A stretch of 64,000 bases of DNA from Thermoanaerobaculia bacterium. Its GTDB lineage: Bacteria > Acidobacteriota > Thermoanaerobaculia > Multivoradales > Multivoraceae. Below the pieces are notes generated by a model, which saw nothing but the letters and a program-made list of their open reading frames with translations, was not told the origin of the DNA and did no database searches. Positions 52,084-61,388 of this stretch are shown here, in pieces. Positions within the stretch are counted from its first letter, which is position 1, and each line of letters begins with the position of its first letter. The DNA lies in assembly GCA_022826745.1 (NCBI GenBank), contig JAJDUI010000004.1, positions 25,799 to 89,798 of the forward strand, given 5' to 3'. The position numbers were made by a program, and so were the translations under genes.

Positions 52084-54546
52084 ATGGAACCCCTGACCGG
52101 CCCGCGGGCCGATCTGCACGTACACAGCAAGTACTCCAATCGTCCGTCGGCGTGGTTCCTGCGCCGGATCGGAGCCCCCGAGAGCTTTGTCGAGCCGACC
52201 GAGGTGTACCGTCGCGCGCGGGAGCGGGGGATGGACTTCGTCACCATCTCGGATCACAACCGCATTGAGGGCGCGGCCGAGATCGCCCACCTGCCGGGGA
52301 CTTTCATCTCCTGCGAGGTGACGACGTACTTCCCCGAGGACCGCTGCAAGATCCACCTTCTGGTGTTCGGGCTCGACGAGGAGACGTTCCGCTACGTCGA
52401 CGAGCTTCGCCCGAGCATCTACGAGCTCCGCGACTACCTGATCGAGACGGACCTGCCGCACTCCGTCGCTCACCCCTTCTTCCGGGTGAACCATCGCTTG
52501 ACGCCGGTCCACGTAGAGAAGCTGCTGCTCCTGTTCAACCGTTTCGAGGGTCTGAACGGCGCCCGGGAGCGGCGCGCGAGCGACCTGGTGAATCTGGTCA
52601 TGCGGAGCCTGACGCCCGGGATGATGGACCGCATGGTCGATCAGCACGGGATCGAGCCGCACGGCGAACGGCCCTGGGTCAAGTGCTTTACCGGCGGCAG
52701 CGACGATCACAGCGGTCTGTTCATCGCCAGCGCCTGCACGACAGTCGCCGAACCGACAACCTCGGTCGATGGCTTTCTCGATCAGCTTCGGGCCGGCGCC
52801 TGCGAGCTGGGAGGGCAGGCCGGCAGCAGCCTGCGACTGGCGCACAGCTTCTACGAGATCGCCTACAGCTACTACCTCGACCGGTTCGGCGGCAGCCGCA
52901 GTCTGGTCGGCGAGGTACTGGAGAACCTGGCGCGGGCCGGCGGGGAGGCGAAGTCAGGCAGCGGCTTCTACAGTCGCGTCGGGGGAGCGTTCGTCCGCCG
53001 GCGCCTGTCGGATCCGGAGCGCCTGGTCTTCGATCAACTGCGCGCCCTGCTGGCCCAGAACCCGGGCGGACCTGATGCGGCCCCGGACCGTCGCGTGTTC
53101 GAGCGCTCGGCCCAGGTGGTCCACCTGCTTGGGTACCGGTTCTTCGATCAACTGGTTGAGCATCTCCGGGCGGGTCGCTTCCTGGACGCCTTCCAGACCT
53201 TCGCGTCGCTGGCGCCGGTGGGGTTGGCGGTTTCGCCCTACCTGGCGTCGTTCTCCACCCAGCACCAGGACGAGCCCTTTCTGCAGGACATCTGCGGCTG
53301 GTTCGAAGCGGCGGCCCCGCTGGCCCGCAAGGGCGGCGGCGTCTGCTGGGCCACCGATACGTTCGGGGAGGTGAACGGCGTGGCGAAGATGATCCGGGCG
53401 CTGGGCGAGACCGCGGAACGCGAGGGCCAGCGGCTGGACGTGATCACCTCAAGGCACGGGTCGGTCGGGTTCCCCTGGGTGAAGAACTTCCCGCCTGTCG
53501 GCACGTTCGACATCGACGAGTACCCGGGTCAGACGGTCGCCTTCCCGCCGTTCCTGACGATGATCGAGACGATCGAACGCCGCTCGTACTCGAAGGTCGT
53601 CGTCTCGACGCCGGGACCGGTCGGCCTGACCGCGCTGGCGGCCGCGCGCCTGCTCGGGCTGGAGACGATCGGCATCTACCACACGGACTTCCCGCGCTAC
53701 GTCGAGCAGTACACGGACCAGTCCCTTCTCGCCGGCTGGACGCGGCAGGCCATGGCCTGGTTTTACGGCAAGATGGACAGGGTGCTGGCGCCGAGCCGGG
53801 CCTATCGCGACGAGCTGCTCGAGATGGGGCTCTCGCCGCAACGCGTCGGCCTGCTGCGCCGCGGTGTCGACCGGGAGCTTTTCGCGCCCGGGAAGTCACG
53901 GGACCGTTCGGGCAGCTCCGCCGGTCTCCTCCTGCTCTACGTAGGTCGGCTGTCCGCCGACAAGAACCTCGACTATCTCGGCGCGGAGTTTCGGCTGCTG
54001 CTGAAACAGTGCCTCGAGAGCGGGGCCGCGCCGCCTGGCCTGCGCTTCGTGGGTGACGGTCCGAGCCGCTCCCACCTGGCGCGGGAGCTCGCGGATCTGG
54101 TGGCCGCCGGGAGGGTGAGCTTCTCCGGCGTCCTCGAGGGCGACGCGCTGGCGGAGGCCTACGCCAGCGCGGACGTGTTCGTCTTCCCCAGCGTCACGGA
54201 CACCTTCGGCAACGTCGTCCTGGAAGCGCAGGCGAGCGGGCTGCCGGCGGTGGTCAGCGACCGCGGCGGTCCGCAGGACATCGTCGTGCCCGGCGAGTCC
54301 GGCGTCGTCGTTGCGCCACAGCCGGGCGCCTTCGCCGCCGCGCTGATGGAGCTCCAGGGGGACCCGGCCAGGCTGCGTTCGATGAGCGAGACGGCCCGAC
54401 GGAGTTCGGTCGAGTGGACGTGGGAGCGCGTGCTGGAGGATCTGCTGGGGGAGGTCGACGAAGAGGCAGGTCCATCGACTGGTGTCGTCGCACTGGCGGA
54501 GGTTCTCCCCGGCACTTCGGCCGTCTCCCGCTTGCCTCTGCACTGA
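52084..54546 (+). CDS. PHP-domain / GT4 glycosyltransferase fusion
   Basis: About 820 residues. The N-terminal ~230 residues form a PHP metal-dependent phosphoesterase-like domain: ADLHVHSKYS, FVTISDHNRIEG, ISCEVTTYF, HSVAHPFF and FTGGSDDHSG supply the His/Asp set. A helical middle follows. Residues ~420-800 are a GT-B glycosyltransferase of family 4: ATDTFGEVNGVAKMIRALGE, IGIYHTDFPRYVEQY, LYVGRLSADKNLDYL, FVGDGPSRSHL, FVFPSVTDTFGNVVLEAQASGLP. Relatives of this GT4 glycosylate lipids. Position behind a Pho-box-like repeat next to phoBR suggests it helps replace phospholipids under phosphate limitation (inference). Start ATG 52084 follows GGGAGG; 52060 is an alternative. Confidence 0.85.
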   Translation: MEPLTGPRADLHVHSKYSNRPSAWFLRRIGAPESFVEPTEVYRRARERGMDFVTISDHNRIEGAAEIAHLPGTFISCEVTTYFPEDRCKIHLLVFGLDEETFRYVDELRPSIYELRDYLIETDLPHSVAHPFFRVNHRLTPVHVEKLLLLFNRFEGLNGARERRASDLVNLVMRSLTPGMMDRMVDQHGIEPHGERPWVKCFTGGSDDHSGLFIASACTTVAEPTTSVDGFLDQLRAGACELGGQAGSSLRLAHSFYEIAYSYYLDRFGGSRSLVGEVLENLARAGGEAKSGSGFYSRVGGAFVRRRLSDPERLVFDQLRALLAQNPGGPDAAPDRRVFERSAQVVHLLGYRFFDQLVEHLRAGRFLDAFQTFASLAPVGLAVSPYLASFSTQHQDEPFLQDICGWFEAAAPLARKGGGVCWATDTFGEVNGVAKMIRALGETAEREGQRLDVITSRHGSVGFPWVKNFPPVGTFDIDEYPGQTVAFPPFLTMIETIERRSYSKVVVSTPGPVGLTALAAARLLGLETIGIYHTDFPRYVEQYTDQSLLAGWTRQAMAWFYGKMDRVLAPSRAYRDELLEMGLSPQRVGLLRRGVDRELFAPGKSRDRSGSSAGLLLLYVGRLSADKNLDYLGAEFRLLLKQCLESGAAPPGLRFVGDGPSRSHLARELADLVAAGRVSFSGVLEGDALAEAYASADVFVFPSVTDTFGNVVLEAQASGLPAVVSDRGGPQDIVVPGESGVVVAPQPGAFAAALMELQGDPARLRSMSETARRSSVEWTWERVLEDLLGEVDEEAGPSTGVVALAEVLPGTSAVSRLPLH

Positions 54547-54585
54547 CGAGAAGCGCCGTCGTCGAGCGCGGAGCCGACGCCGATC

Positions 54586-54623
54586 TTCACCGTCTTTTGA
54601 CGGTTTTCGCGGCGTCTCTTCAC
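54586..54623 (+). promoter_or_regulatory. Putative Pho box before the beta-helix/TonB receptor pair
   Basis: TTCAC at 54586, TTGAC at 54597 and TTCAC at 54619 all lie on one 11-bp register (the 54608 position is not conserved). Confidence 0.55.
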
Positions 54624-54665
54624 AACAGAGCCCAAGAATCCTCCTCAACCATGGAGGAGGACCAC

Positions 54666-56384
54666 TTGACTCTGCATCGGCGTTTCTCGTTTTCCCGCCC
54701 GGGCTGCACGTTCCTGGCGGGTCTGCTGTTGATGGCGGCCTCGGCTCTGCCGGCCGCGGCCTTCTTCCCGCCGGTTGAACCGGGCATTCCGAATCGCCCG
54801 GCCATCCTGCTGGAGACCAACTTCTACGTCTTCACGTCCGCGCTCGAGCTGACCGAGCCGGACCTCGACCTGACCCTGGACGCCAGGGGGTACACGGCCC
54901 CGGCGACGGTCTACCTGTACTGGGAGAACCGGAGCACTCAGGCGAAGAGCTACTACAACCAGGCCGCGAACTCCTTCGGCTCCGGGGAGGTCGACGTGTT
55001 CGGCGTCGCCGGCGCTCCGCAGGCAATCGACGTCACCGGGCTGGGAAGCAGGCTGGGAGCGTCGTCGAACACCTTCCGGCTGTTCGGCAGCGGCGGCGTC
55101 CTGGGGTCGCTGCCGGCTTCGCTGCCCCGCGCGACCGGCCGCTACCAGTTCGTGATCGAGATTCGCGATTCGGCCGGGGACAAGGTCATCGCCCGGGCCA
55201 ACGCGATGTACAGCCACGTGGATGCCGTGATCCACAAGGTGGGCAACATCACGTCGAGCGAGACCTGGACCGCGAACAACGCCTACTACCTGAACGGACC
55301 GACGTTCATCGACGCCGGGGCCACGCTGACGATCGAGCCCGGCACCTTCGTCTTCGGAGGCAACGTGAACCAGGGCGTCCTGGTGGTCAAGCCCGGCTCG
55401 AAGATCATGGCCGCGGGTACTGCCCGGATGCCGATCGTCATGACCTCCGAGTTCGACGTCGGCGAGCGGGAGCCGGGCGACTGGGGCGGCCTGGTCATCA
55501 GCGGCAACGCACCCTGCAACGTCTGTCCCCGCGAGGGCGAGGGCGACTCGGGCCTGTTCGGCGGCAACAACGCTGCGGACTCGAGCGGCCGGCTCTCCTA
55601 CCTGCGGGTCGAGTTCGCCGGCATCCGGTTCACCGACGAGAACGAGCTGAACGGCATCGCCCTGCAGGGCGTCGGCAGCGGCACCGTGATCGACCACATC
55701 CAGGTCCACCACAACGCGGACGACGGCGTCGAGTTCTTCGGCGGCACGGTCGACGCGAAGTACGTGCTGATCACCGACTCCCAGGACGACAGCATCGACT
55801 GGACGTTCGGCTGGCGGGGCCGGATGCAGCACGCGGTCGTCCTGCAGCGTTTCGACGACCACGACAAGGGGATCGAGGCGGACAACGAGAAGTCGAACAA
55901 CAACCTCGAGCCGCGCTCCCATCCGACGATCTACAACCTGACCATCTCCATGTGGCGCGACTCGGGCGATCCGGGGATCCTGCTCCGTCGCGGTACCGCC
56001 ATCACCTTGCGGAACGCCATCGTCATGAACGCCAAGGACTACGCGGTGGACGTCGACGGCGCGGTGACCGAGAGCCTGGTGGGGAACCTGCTGACGATCG
56101 ACAACAGCATCTTCTTCAACAACAGGGACGGCTTCGCGAACGTCGATCTCCACGCGACGAACATCCTGGCCTCCGACCCGCTGCTTCCGAACTCCCGGAG
56201 CCGGGTGCAGCCGGACCTGGCGCCCCTGGCGGGTTCGCCGGCCCGTTCGGGCGGCGCGCTGATCCCGGCGGCCGTCGCCGCCGCCACGGCAGACGGCTTC
56301 TTCGATGCCGTGACCCACATCGGCGGCGTCTCGCCTGACGACCCGTGGGTCGACGACGGCTGGACCACCTTCTCGGACAACTAG
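54666..56384 (+). CDS. Secreted right-handed beta-helix protein
   Basis: About 572 residues. GGAGGAGG stands just before the TTG at 54666, which I take as the start. The signal peptide (FLAGLLLMAASALPAAAF) is clear. Residues ~200-540 carry parallel beta-helix style repeats: DAGATLTIEPGTFVFGG, GSKIMAAGTARMPIVMTSEF, DWGGLVISGNAPCN, HHNADDGVEFFGGTVDAKYVLITDSQDDSIDW. Proteins like this occur next to TonB-dependent receptors in phosphate-starvation loci and may present or process an extracellular polymer, but no catalytic motif is recognised. 56 bases separate it from the TonB receptor. Confidence 0.8.
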   Translation: MTLHRRFSFSRPGCTFLAGLLLMAASALPAAAFFPPVEPGIPNRPAILLETNFYVFTSALELTEPDLDLTLDARGYTAPATVYLYWENRSTQAKSYYNQAANSFGSGEVDVFGVAGAPQAIDVTGLGSRLGASSNTFRLFGSGGVLGSLPASLPRATGRYQFVIEIRDSAGDKVIARANAMYSHVDAVIHKVGNITSSETWTANNAYYLNGPTFIDAGATLTIEPGTFVFGGNVNQGVLVVKPGSKIMAAGTARMPIVMTSEFDVGEREPGDWGGLVISGNAPCNVCPREGEGDSGLFGGNNAADSSGRLSYLRVEFAGIRFTDENELNGIALQGVGSGTVIDHIQVHHNADDGVEFFGGTVDAKYVLITDSQDDSIDWTFGWRGRMQHAVVLQRFDDHDKGIEADNEKSNNNLEPRSHPTIYNLTISMWRDSGDPGILLRRGTAITLRNAIVMNAKDYAVDVDGAVTESLVGNLLTIDNSIFFNNRDGFANVDLHATNILASDPLLPNSRSRVQPDLAPLAGSPARSGGALIPAAVAAATADGFFDAVTHIGGVSPDDPWVDDGWTTFSDN

Positions 56385-56440
56385 AACTTGGACACCCAGG
56401 ACAGATGAGCTTCACAGAGCACACAGGAGCAGGTTTCACC

Positions 56441-59245
56441 ATGCACAACACAGGCACCCGCGGGGACGCGGGATCCACCACGCGGCGGCTGACCGGCCTC
56501 GCGGCCGCGGTTCTCGCGGTCTTCTTCGTTGCCGCCGGCGCGGCGGTCGCCGAGGACGGCTCCGCTACCGGCACGATCCTCGACGGCCGCAGCGGCACGC
56601 CGGTGCGCGGCGCCACGGTAACGGTCGAGGGCGGCTCGGCGTCGGCCACGACGTCCGTCGACGGCGTCTTTCAACTGGCCCTGCCGGCGGGAACGCATGC
56701 GGTCGTCGTCTCGGCGGACGGCTACGCATCCCAGCGCATCCTCGACGTTGTCGTCGAGGCGGACGGCCTGACGCAGTTCAGCGCGGTCCTCATGCCGGCC
56801 GGCGAGGGCGCCGATCAGGAGGCGGCTCTCTCGGAGACGATCACGGTCGAGGCGGCCGCGATCGACACTTCCGCTTCCGCGTTGCTCGCCGAGCGCAAGG
56901 CATCGGCCGAGATCATCGACAACATCGGCTCGGAGGAGATCTCGAAGAACAGCGGTTCCGACGCCGCCGACGCCCTGCGCCGCGTGACCGGCATCTCGCT
57001 TCAGGACAGCAAGTTCGCCTATGTGCGCGGTCTTGGCGACCGCTACGGCAACACGACACTGGACGGGTCGCGCATTCCTTCGACCGAGTTCGAGCGCAAG
57101 GTCGTGCCGCTCGACCTGTTCGATGCCGACCTGCTGGACAACATCACGGTCAGGAAGTCGTACTCGCCGGAACAGCCGGGCGACTTCGCCGCCGGGGCGA
57201 TCGAACTGGTGACCCGGAGCTTCCCGGCGCGCCAGGTGCTTTCCGTCGGCCTCTCGAGCGGTCACAACTCGGAGACCACGGGCAACGCGCTGCTCCAGGA
57301 CCCGATGGGCCTGAGTTCCTCCGGCGCCGGCGGCCAGCCGCTGCCTGCCGACTTTCCGGATCGGGCGGTCGTGCGCCAGAGCCGTTTCCTCGGCATCGGC
57401 TTCGGCAGCGCCGATCTCGAGCGGATGGGAGAGCAGATCGCCGGCCGCTGGACTCCGACCAGCAGCGAGGACGCGCCGTTCGGCCGCGGCGGTAAGATCG
57501 CCTACGGCAACACCTTCGGCGGCTTCGGGGTGATGCTGGCCGGAAACTGGGACAACAGCTTCGAGTCGCGGGCCGAGCAGCGAACGTTCTACTCGGTTGG
57601 CCAGGGCGGCGCGATCGTGCCGCTGCACGCTTACGACTTCGACTACGGCGTGGAGCAGGTGAAGAGCTCCTGGATGGGCAACTTCTCGATCCGGGCGGGC
57701 GATGGCGGCCAGATCGAGATCCGGTCGCTGCAGACGAACCTCAGCATGTCCGAGGCGCGCTTCCAGGAGGGGTTCTTCTCGGACATCAACAACGACATCG
57801 AGGATCACCGCCTCCAGCATGAGGACCAGGAGGTCTTCAACCTGCAGGTCGGCGGCGATCACTACGTTTCGGGCGTCGGCTCGAACGGCAGCACGCTGAG
57901 CTGGCGCGGCTCGTCGTCGACGGCCAGAACGCACGAGGATCTGCGCCAGACGATCTACGAACTGTTCGATGACGGCTTCCGCCTGACGAACAACGGCCAG
58001 AGCGGCTTCATGTACTTCAACGACCTCGAGGACGAGATCGACGACTACCGTGCCGACTGGGAGACGTTCTTCGCCGGCGGCGACCGCTTCGGCAGCTTCA
58101 AGGTCGGCGTGCGCCGCTGGACGAACGACCGGGCCTTCGGCGGCCGGCGTCTGCGCATGTTCCCCAGGAACACGGAGGGCATCGATCTCACCGGCACGCC
58201 GGAGCAGATCTACTCGCCGGAGAACATCGACTTCTTCGGCTTCCAGTTGACCGAAGTGACGAACGCGACGGACAGCTACGGCGCCGACTGGGGCGTCGAC
58301 GCGGCCTACGCGCAGGTCGACTACGGCTGGCAGGCCTGGAGAATCGTCGGCGGTCTGCGGCTGGAGGAGTCGGACCAGAACGTCCGCACAATCGACCGGA
58401 CCGCCCTCGGCGGCGTCGAGACGGTGACGAACAAGTCCCACAGCGACATCGCCGGTTCACTGAGCGTCATCCGCAGCCTCGGCGCCACGCAGAATCTGCG
58501 CTTCAGCGTCTCGCGGACAGTCAACCGGCCGGAGTTCCGTGAGATCGCGCCGTTCCGGTTCAAGCACATCGTCGGCGGTTTCGTGGTGGTCGGCAACCCC
58601 GATGTCGAGCGCGCCCTGATCGACAGCTTCGACGCCCGCTGGGAGTGGTTCCCGTCGGCCGGCGACGTGGTGGCGGCGAGCGTCTTCTACAAGGACTTCA
58701 CGGACCCGATCGAGAGCGTCGTCATCTCGGCGGTCGAGCCGACGGAGACCTTCCGCAACGCGGAGGGCGCCCGGAACCTGGGCGTCGAGCTCGAGTTCCG
58801 CCGCGGCCTCGGCTTCTTCGGTTCCGCCGCCGAAGACTGGACGGCCATCCTGAACTACACGTTCATCGACTCCGAGATCCGGATCGACGCCGGCACGACG
58901 GTGCTGACGAATCCCGTCCGGCCGCTGACCGGGCAGCCCGAGAACCTGGTCAATCTCGGGCTCGAGTGGGCGCCGGACAGCTACGACACGACGCTTCGCG
59001 TCCTCTACGGCATGGTGGACGACAAGATCCACCTGGGCGGCGTGTTCGGTCTGCCGGACGTGATCGAGGAGGCGCGCAGCAGCGTGGACATCGTGTGGCG
59101 CCAGGGCATCGTCGGCGGCCTGGACCTCAAGCTGGCGGTCGTCAACGCCTTGGGTGAGGAGCGTAACTGGAGCCAGGGCGGAGAGACGTTCCGCCTCTAC
59201 GATCCGGGCAGGGCGATCAGCCTGGGCGTCGGCTACTCGTTCTAG
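56441..59245 (+). CDS. TonB-dependent outer-membrane receptor
   Basis: About 934 residues. Signal peptide, then a carboxypeptidase-regulatory-like domain (ATGTILDGRSGTPVRGATVTVEGG), a TonB-box-like ALSETITVEAA, a plug domain (KASAEIIDNIGSEEISKNSG, DAADALRRVTGISLQD, FAYVRGLGDRYGNTTLDG) and a barrel that ends LGVGYSF with terminal Phe. It imports a ligand with energy from TonB. With the beta-helix protein and the Pho box it is probably induced by phosphate starvation and may take up a phosphorylated organic compound. I chose ATG 56441 (AGGAG upstream); 56405 is also possible. Confidence 0.9.
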   Translation: MHNTGTRGDAGSTTRRLTGLAAAVLAVFFVAAGAAVAEDGSATGTILDGRSGTPVRGATVTVEGGSASATTSVDGVFQLALPAGTHAVVVSADGYASQRILDVVVEADGLTQFSAVLMPAGEGADQEAALSETITVEAAAIDTSASALLAERKASAEIIDNIGSEEISKNSGSDAADALRRVTGISLQDSKFAYVRGLGDRYGNTTLDGSRIPSTEFERKVVPLDLFDADLLDNITVRKSYSPEQPGDFAAGAIELVTRSFPARQVLSVGLSSGHNSETTGNALLQDPMGLSSSGAGGQPLPADFPDRAVVRQSRFLGIGFGSADLERMGEQIAGRWTPTSSEDAPFGRGGKIAYGNTFGGFGVMLAGNWDNSFESRAEQRTFYSVGQGGAIVPLHAYDFDYGVEQVKSSWMGNFSIRAGDGGQIEIRSLQTNLSMSEARFQEGFFSDINNDIEDHRLQHEDQEVFNLQVGGDHYVSGVGSNGSTLSWRGSSSTARTHEDLRQTIYELFDDGFRLTNNGQSGFMYFNDLEDEIDDYRADWETFFAGGDRFGSFKVGVRRWTNDRAFGGRRLRMFPRNTEGIDLTGTPEQIYSPENIDFFGFQLTEVTNATDSYGADWGVDAAYAQVDYGWQAWRIVGGLRLEESDQNVRTIDRTALGGVETVTNKSHSDIAGSLSVIRSLGATQNLRFSVSRTVNRPEFREIAPFRFKHIVGGFVVVGNPDVERALIDSFDARWEWFPSAGDVVAASVFYKDFTDPIESVVISAVEPTETFRNAEGARNLGVELEFRRGLGFFGSAAEDWTAILNYTFIDSEIRIDAGTTVLTNPVRPLTGQPENLVNLGLEWAPDSYDTTLRVLYGMVDDKIHLGGVFGLPDVIEEARSSVDIVWRQGIVGGLDLKLAVVNALGEERNWSQGGETFRLYDPGRAISLGVGYSF

Positions 59246-59257
59246 CGGCGCAAGCCC

Positions 59258-60415
59258 CTAGAAGTCGAAGTGCAGCAACACGCCCGCGTGCTCGACCGAT
59301 CCGGCGCCGTCCGGGTCGGTCGAGACGTAGTTCATGAGCACCCGCAGGTTGCCGCGGAGATACCAGTTGAGGGCCAGGGACAGGCTCTGCTGGCTGCCGC
59401 CGAGAGTGGAGCCGCCGGTCAGATCGATGTGGTCCCAGCGCGCCGCGAGTTCCCACGCGCCCCTGCCCTCGGGCACGGGTGCCTTCGGTCTCACCCGGGT
59501 GAAGGAGCGGCCGCTTCGGCTGTAGGCCTTCCTCTCGCCGGTGAGGAACCAGCCCGCTTCGACGTACTGGGCGTCGAAGCGGGCGCTCTTGCTAACCGGG
59601 GAGCCGGCCGGAAGGAGATCGACCTGGGCCGACAGCACCTCGCCCTGCAGCCAGAAGGAACTCCGCGCGAGCAGGAACTCGGCCCCCAGCAGCCGCATGC
59701 CGTCGGCCGGCAGCCATCCGGTGTCGACCTTGCGCGGCGCGAGCCGGACGCCGGTGCGGCCGCGCAGACGGACGGCGTCCGCGGTGGGCTGGCGGTGGGA
59801 GAGAGCCACGCCGAGGTGGAGCAGGGGGTCGCTTTCTTCGTCCCCATCCAGGGCGAGGCCGGTGACGCGGCCGGTCAGGCTCCAGTCCGACCCGGGCCGC
59901 ATGTCGTAGCCGTCGCTGTCGCGGAAGGCGCCGACGGCCCAGGCGACGCGGTCGCCGGCCAGCCGGTCGTGGACCATGAAGCCGAGGTTCCGGCCCGGCG
60001 CCAAGGCGGTGACGGCGGCCGGGCGGGCGATGAAGGAGTGGTAGTTGGACGATTGCTGGATCGAGATGCTGAACGGCTCCTTGAAGTGGCCGGCGCGGAA
60101 CGTGGCCGCGCCGTCGTTCGGCGTTGCCTCGAGGAAGACGTCCGTGGGCACGACGTCGCCGCTCGCGATGTCGTGCTCGATCTTGAACGTGAACCGGTCG
60201 AGGAACTCGCCGTTCAGCACCAGGCGGGCGCGTCGCCAGTCGACGCCGTCCTCGAACTCGAAGCGCTCTTCGAGCGCCGGGTCGGGCGAGGAGGAACTGG
60301 CCTCGACGTGGACTCGCCCGCCGACGGAGATGTCGAAGGCTCCGTCTTCCTGCGCCTGCGTCGTGGTGGCCGCGCTGACCAGAAACAGCGCGGCAAGAGC
60401 CGGGGAACGGAACAT
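59258..60415 (-). CDS. OprO/OprP-like phosphate-selective porin
   Basis: A 385-residue outer-membrane porin. Signal peptide cleaved after TQAQ (~22). Family motifs: VDWRRARLVLNGEFLDRFTFKIEHDIAS, FRAGHFKEPFSISIQQSSNYHSFI, GRNLGFMVHDRLAGDRVAWAVG, and LNWYLRGNLRVLMNYV near the end, closing with HFDF. OprP-type trimers use an arginine ladder to pass phosphate. It is divergent from phoB, with a three-unit Pho box (60510-60536) on its own strand, so it very likely belongs to the Pho regulon. It converges with the TonB receptor gene. Confidence 0.9.
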   Translation of the reverse strand: MFRSPALAALFLVSAATTTQAQEDGAFDISVGGRVHVEASSSSPDPALEERFEFEDGVDWRRARLVLNGEFLDRFTFKIEHDIASGDVVPTDVFLEATPNDGAATFRAGHFKEPFSISIQQSSNYHSFIARPAAVTALAPGRNLGFMVHDRLAGDRVAWAVGAFRDSDGYDMRPGSDWSLTGRVTGLALDGDEESDPLLHLGVALSHRQPTADAVRLRGRTGVRLAPRKVDTGWLPADGMRLLGAEFLLARSSFWLQGEVLSAQVDLLPAGSPVSKSARFDAQYVEAGWFLTGERKAYSRSGRSFTRVRPKAPVPEGRGAWELAARWDHIDLTGGSTLGGSQQSLSLALNWYLRGNLRVLMNYVSTDPDGAGSVEHAGVLLHFDF

Positions 60416-60509
60416 TCGCAGTCCTCGCTGGGGTCGGTGTTGGTCTCGGTGGTTTCGCCGAGAGCAGCCGGCCCGGCGGCCGCTCGCCGGGCTACCCTTT
60501 GAAGAGAGC

Positions 60510-60536
60510 GTGAAGGGAACGTGAAGAAGGCGTGAG
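60510..60536 (-). promoter_or_regulatory. Three-unit Pho box of the porin gene
   Basis: On the minus strand: CTCACGC-N4-TTCACGT-N4-TTCACGC, that is 7-base direct repeats with 4-base linkers (11-bp period), the standard PhoB-box geometry. On the + strand the units appear as GTGAA at 60510 and 60521 and GTGAG at 60532. Confidence 0.72.
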
Positions 60537-60575
60537 CCGGTCGTTCGTGTCAGGACCGGAGACGAGAGCGCCGGC

Positions 60576-60591
60576 TTTATCGCCCGTTCAC
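60576..60591 (+). promoter_or_regulatory. Putative Pho box upstream of phoB
   Basis: TTTAT at 60576-60580 and TTCAC at 60587-60591, 11 bp apart, about 30 bases before the phoB ATG; consistent with autoregulation. Confidence 0.58.
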
Positions 60592-60618
60592 GAAAGAGTG
60601 GCTAGCCTTGGTTCAGGC

Positions 60619-61314
60619 ATGAGCGCCACCAAGGTCGTCGTCATCGAGGACGAGCCGGACATTCTCGAACTGATCGAGTACAACCTCCGGCGCGAGGGCT
60701 TCGAGGTCGCGACCGCGACCAGCGGTCGGAGCGGGCTGTCCGTGATCGGCCGCGAGAAGCCGGACATTGTGCTGCTGGACCTGCTGTTGCCCGGCCTGGA
60801 CGGTCTGGATGTCTGCCGCCGCCTTCGCGCCGTCGACTCGACGCGCGACCTGCCCGTGATCATGGTCACGGCTCGCGGTGAGGAGAGCGACGTCGTCCTG
60901 GGTCTCGGCGTCGGCGCGGACGACTACATCCACAAGCCGTTCAGTCCTCGGGAGCTGATCGCGCGCATCCGCGCCGTGCTTCGCCGCGGCGGCGTACGGG
61001 AGCGCGACCCGGAACGGAAGATCGTCCGGGGTCCGCTCGCGATCGACCCGGTGAAGCACCGGATCGACGTCGAGGGCCGGCGCCTTGAGTTCACGCCGAC
61101 CGAGTTCCGGCTGCTGCACTTCCTGGCTTCTCACCCCGGCCGGGTGTTCACTCGCGGCCAACTCGTGGACCGGGCGATCGGCGACCGCGCGGTGGTGATC
61201 GACAGGAACATCGACGTCCACGTCCGGGCGGTGCGCAAGAAGCTCGGCTCGCACCGCGAGCTGGTCGAGACGGTGCGCGGAATCGGGTACCGTTTCCACG
61301 AGGACGAAGACTAG
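60619..61314 (+). CDS. phoB: PhoB phosphate-regulon response regulator
   Basis: A 231-residue OmpR/PhoB-class regulator. Receiver domain: acidic pair in [10 protein letters not shown], phospho-Asp in [15 protein letters not shown] (~53), switch Thr in IMVTARG and Lys in [11 protein letters not shown]-terminal winged helix: [25 protein letters not shown] and [28 protein letters not shown]. The ATG at 60619 fits the family start. It would bind the TTCAC repeats seen in this window. phoR follows after 74 bases. Confidence 0.95.
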   Translation: MSATKVVVIEDEPDILELIEYNLRREGFEVATATSGRSGLSVIGREKPDIVLLDLLLPGLDGLDVCRRLRAVDSTRDLPVIMVTARGEESDVVLGLGVGADDYIHKPFSPRELIARIRAVLRRGGVRERDPERKIVRGPLAIDPVKHRIDVEGRRLEFTPTEFRLLHFLASHPGRVFTRGQLVDRAIGDRAVVIDRNIDVHVRAVRKKLGSHRELVETVRGIGYRFHEDED

Positions 61315-61388
61315 AAGGTGCATCGCCGGAGTCGCGGCGGGGCGCGGCGAAGCCGGCCGGGGCCCGCCCACGGTTGTTCGTCGGTTCG

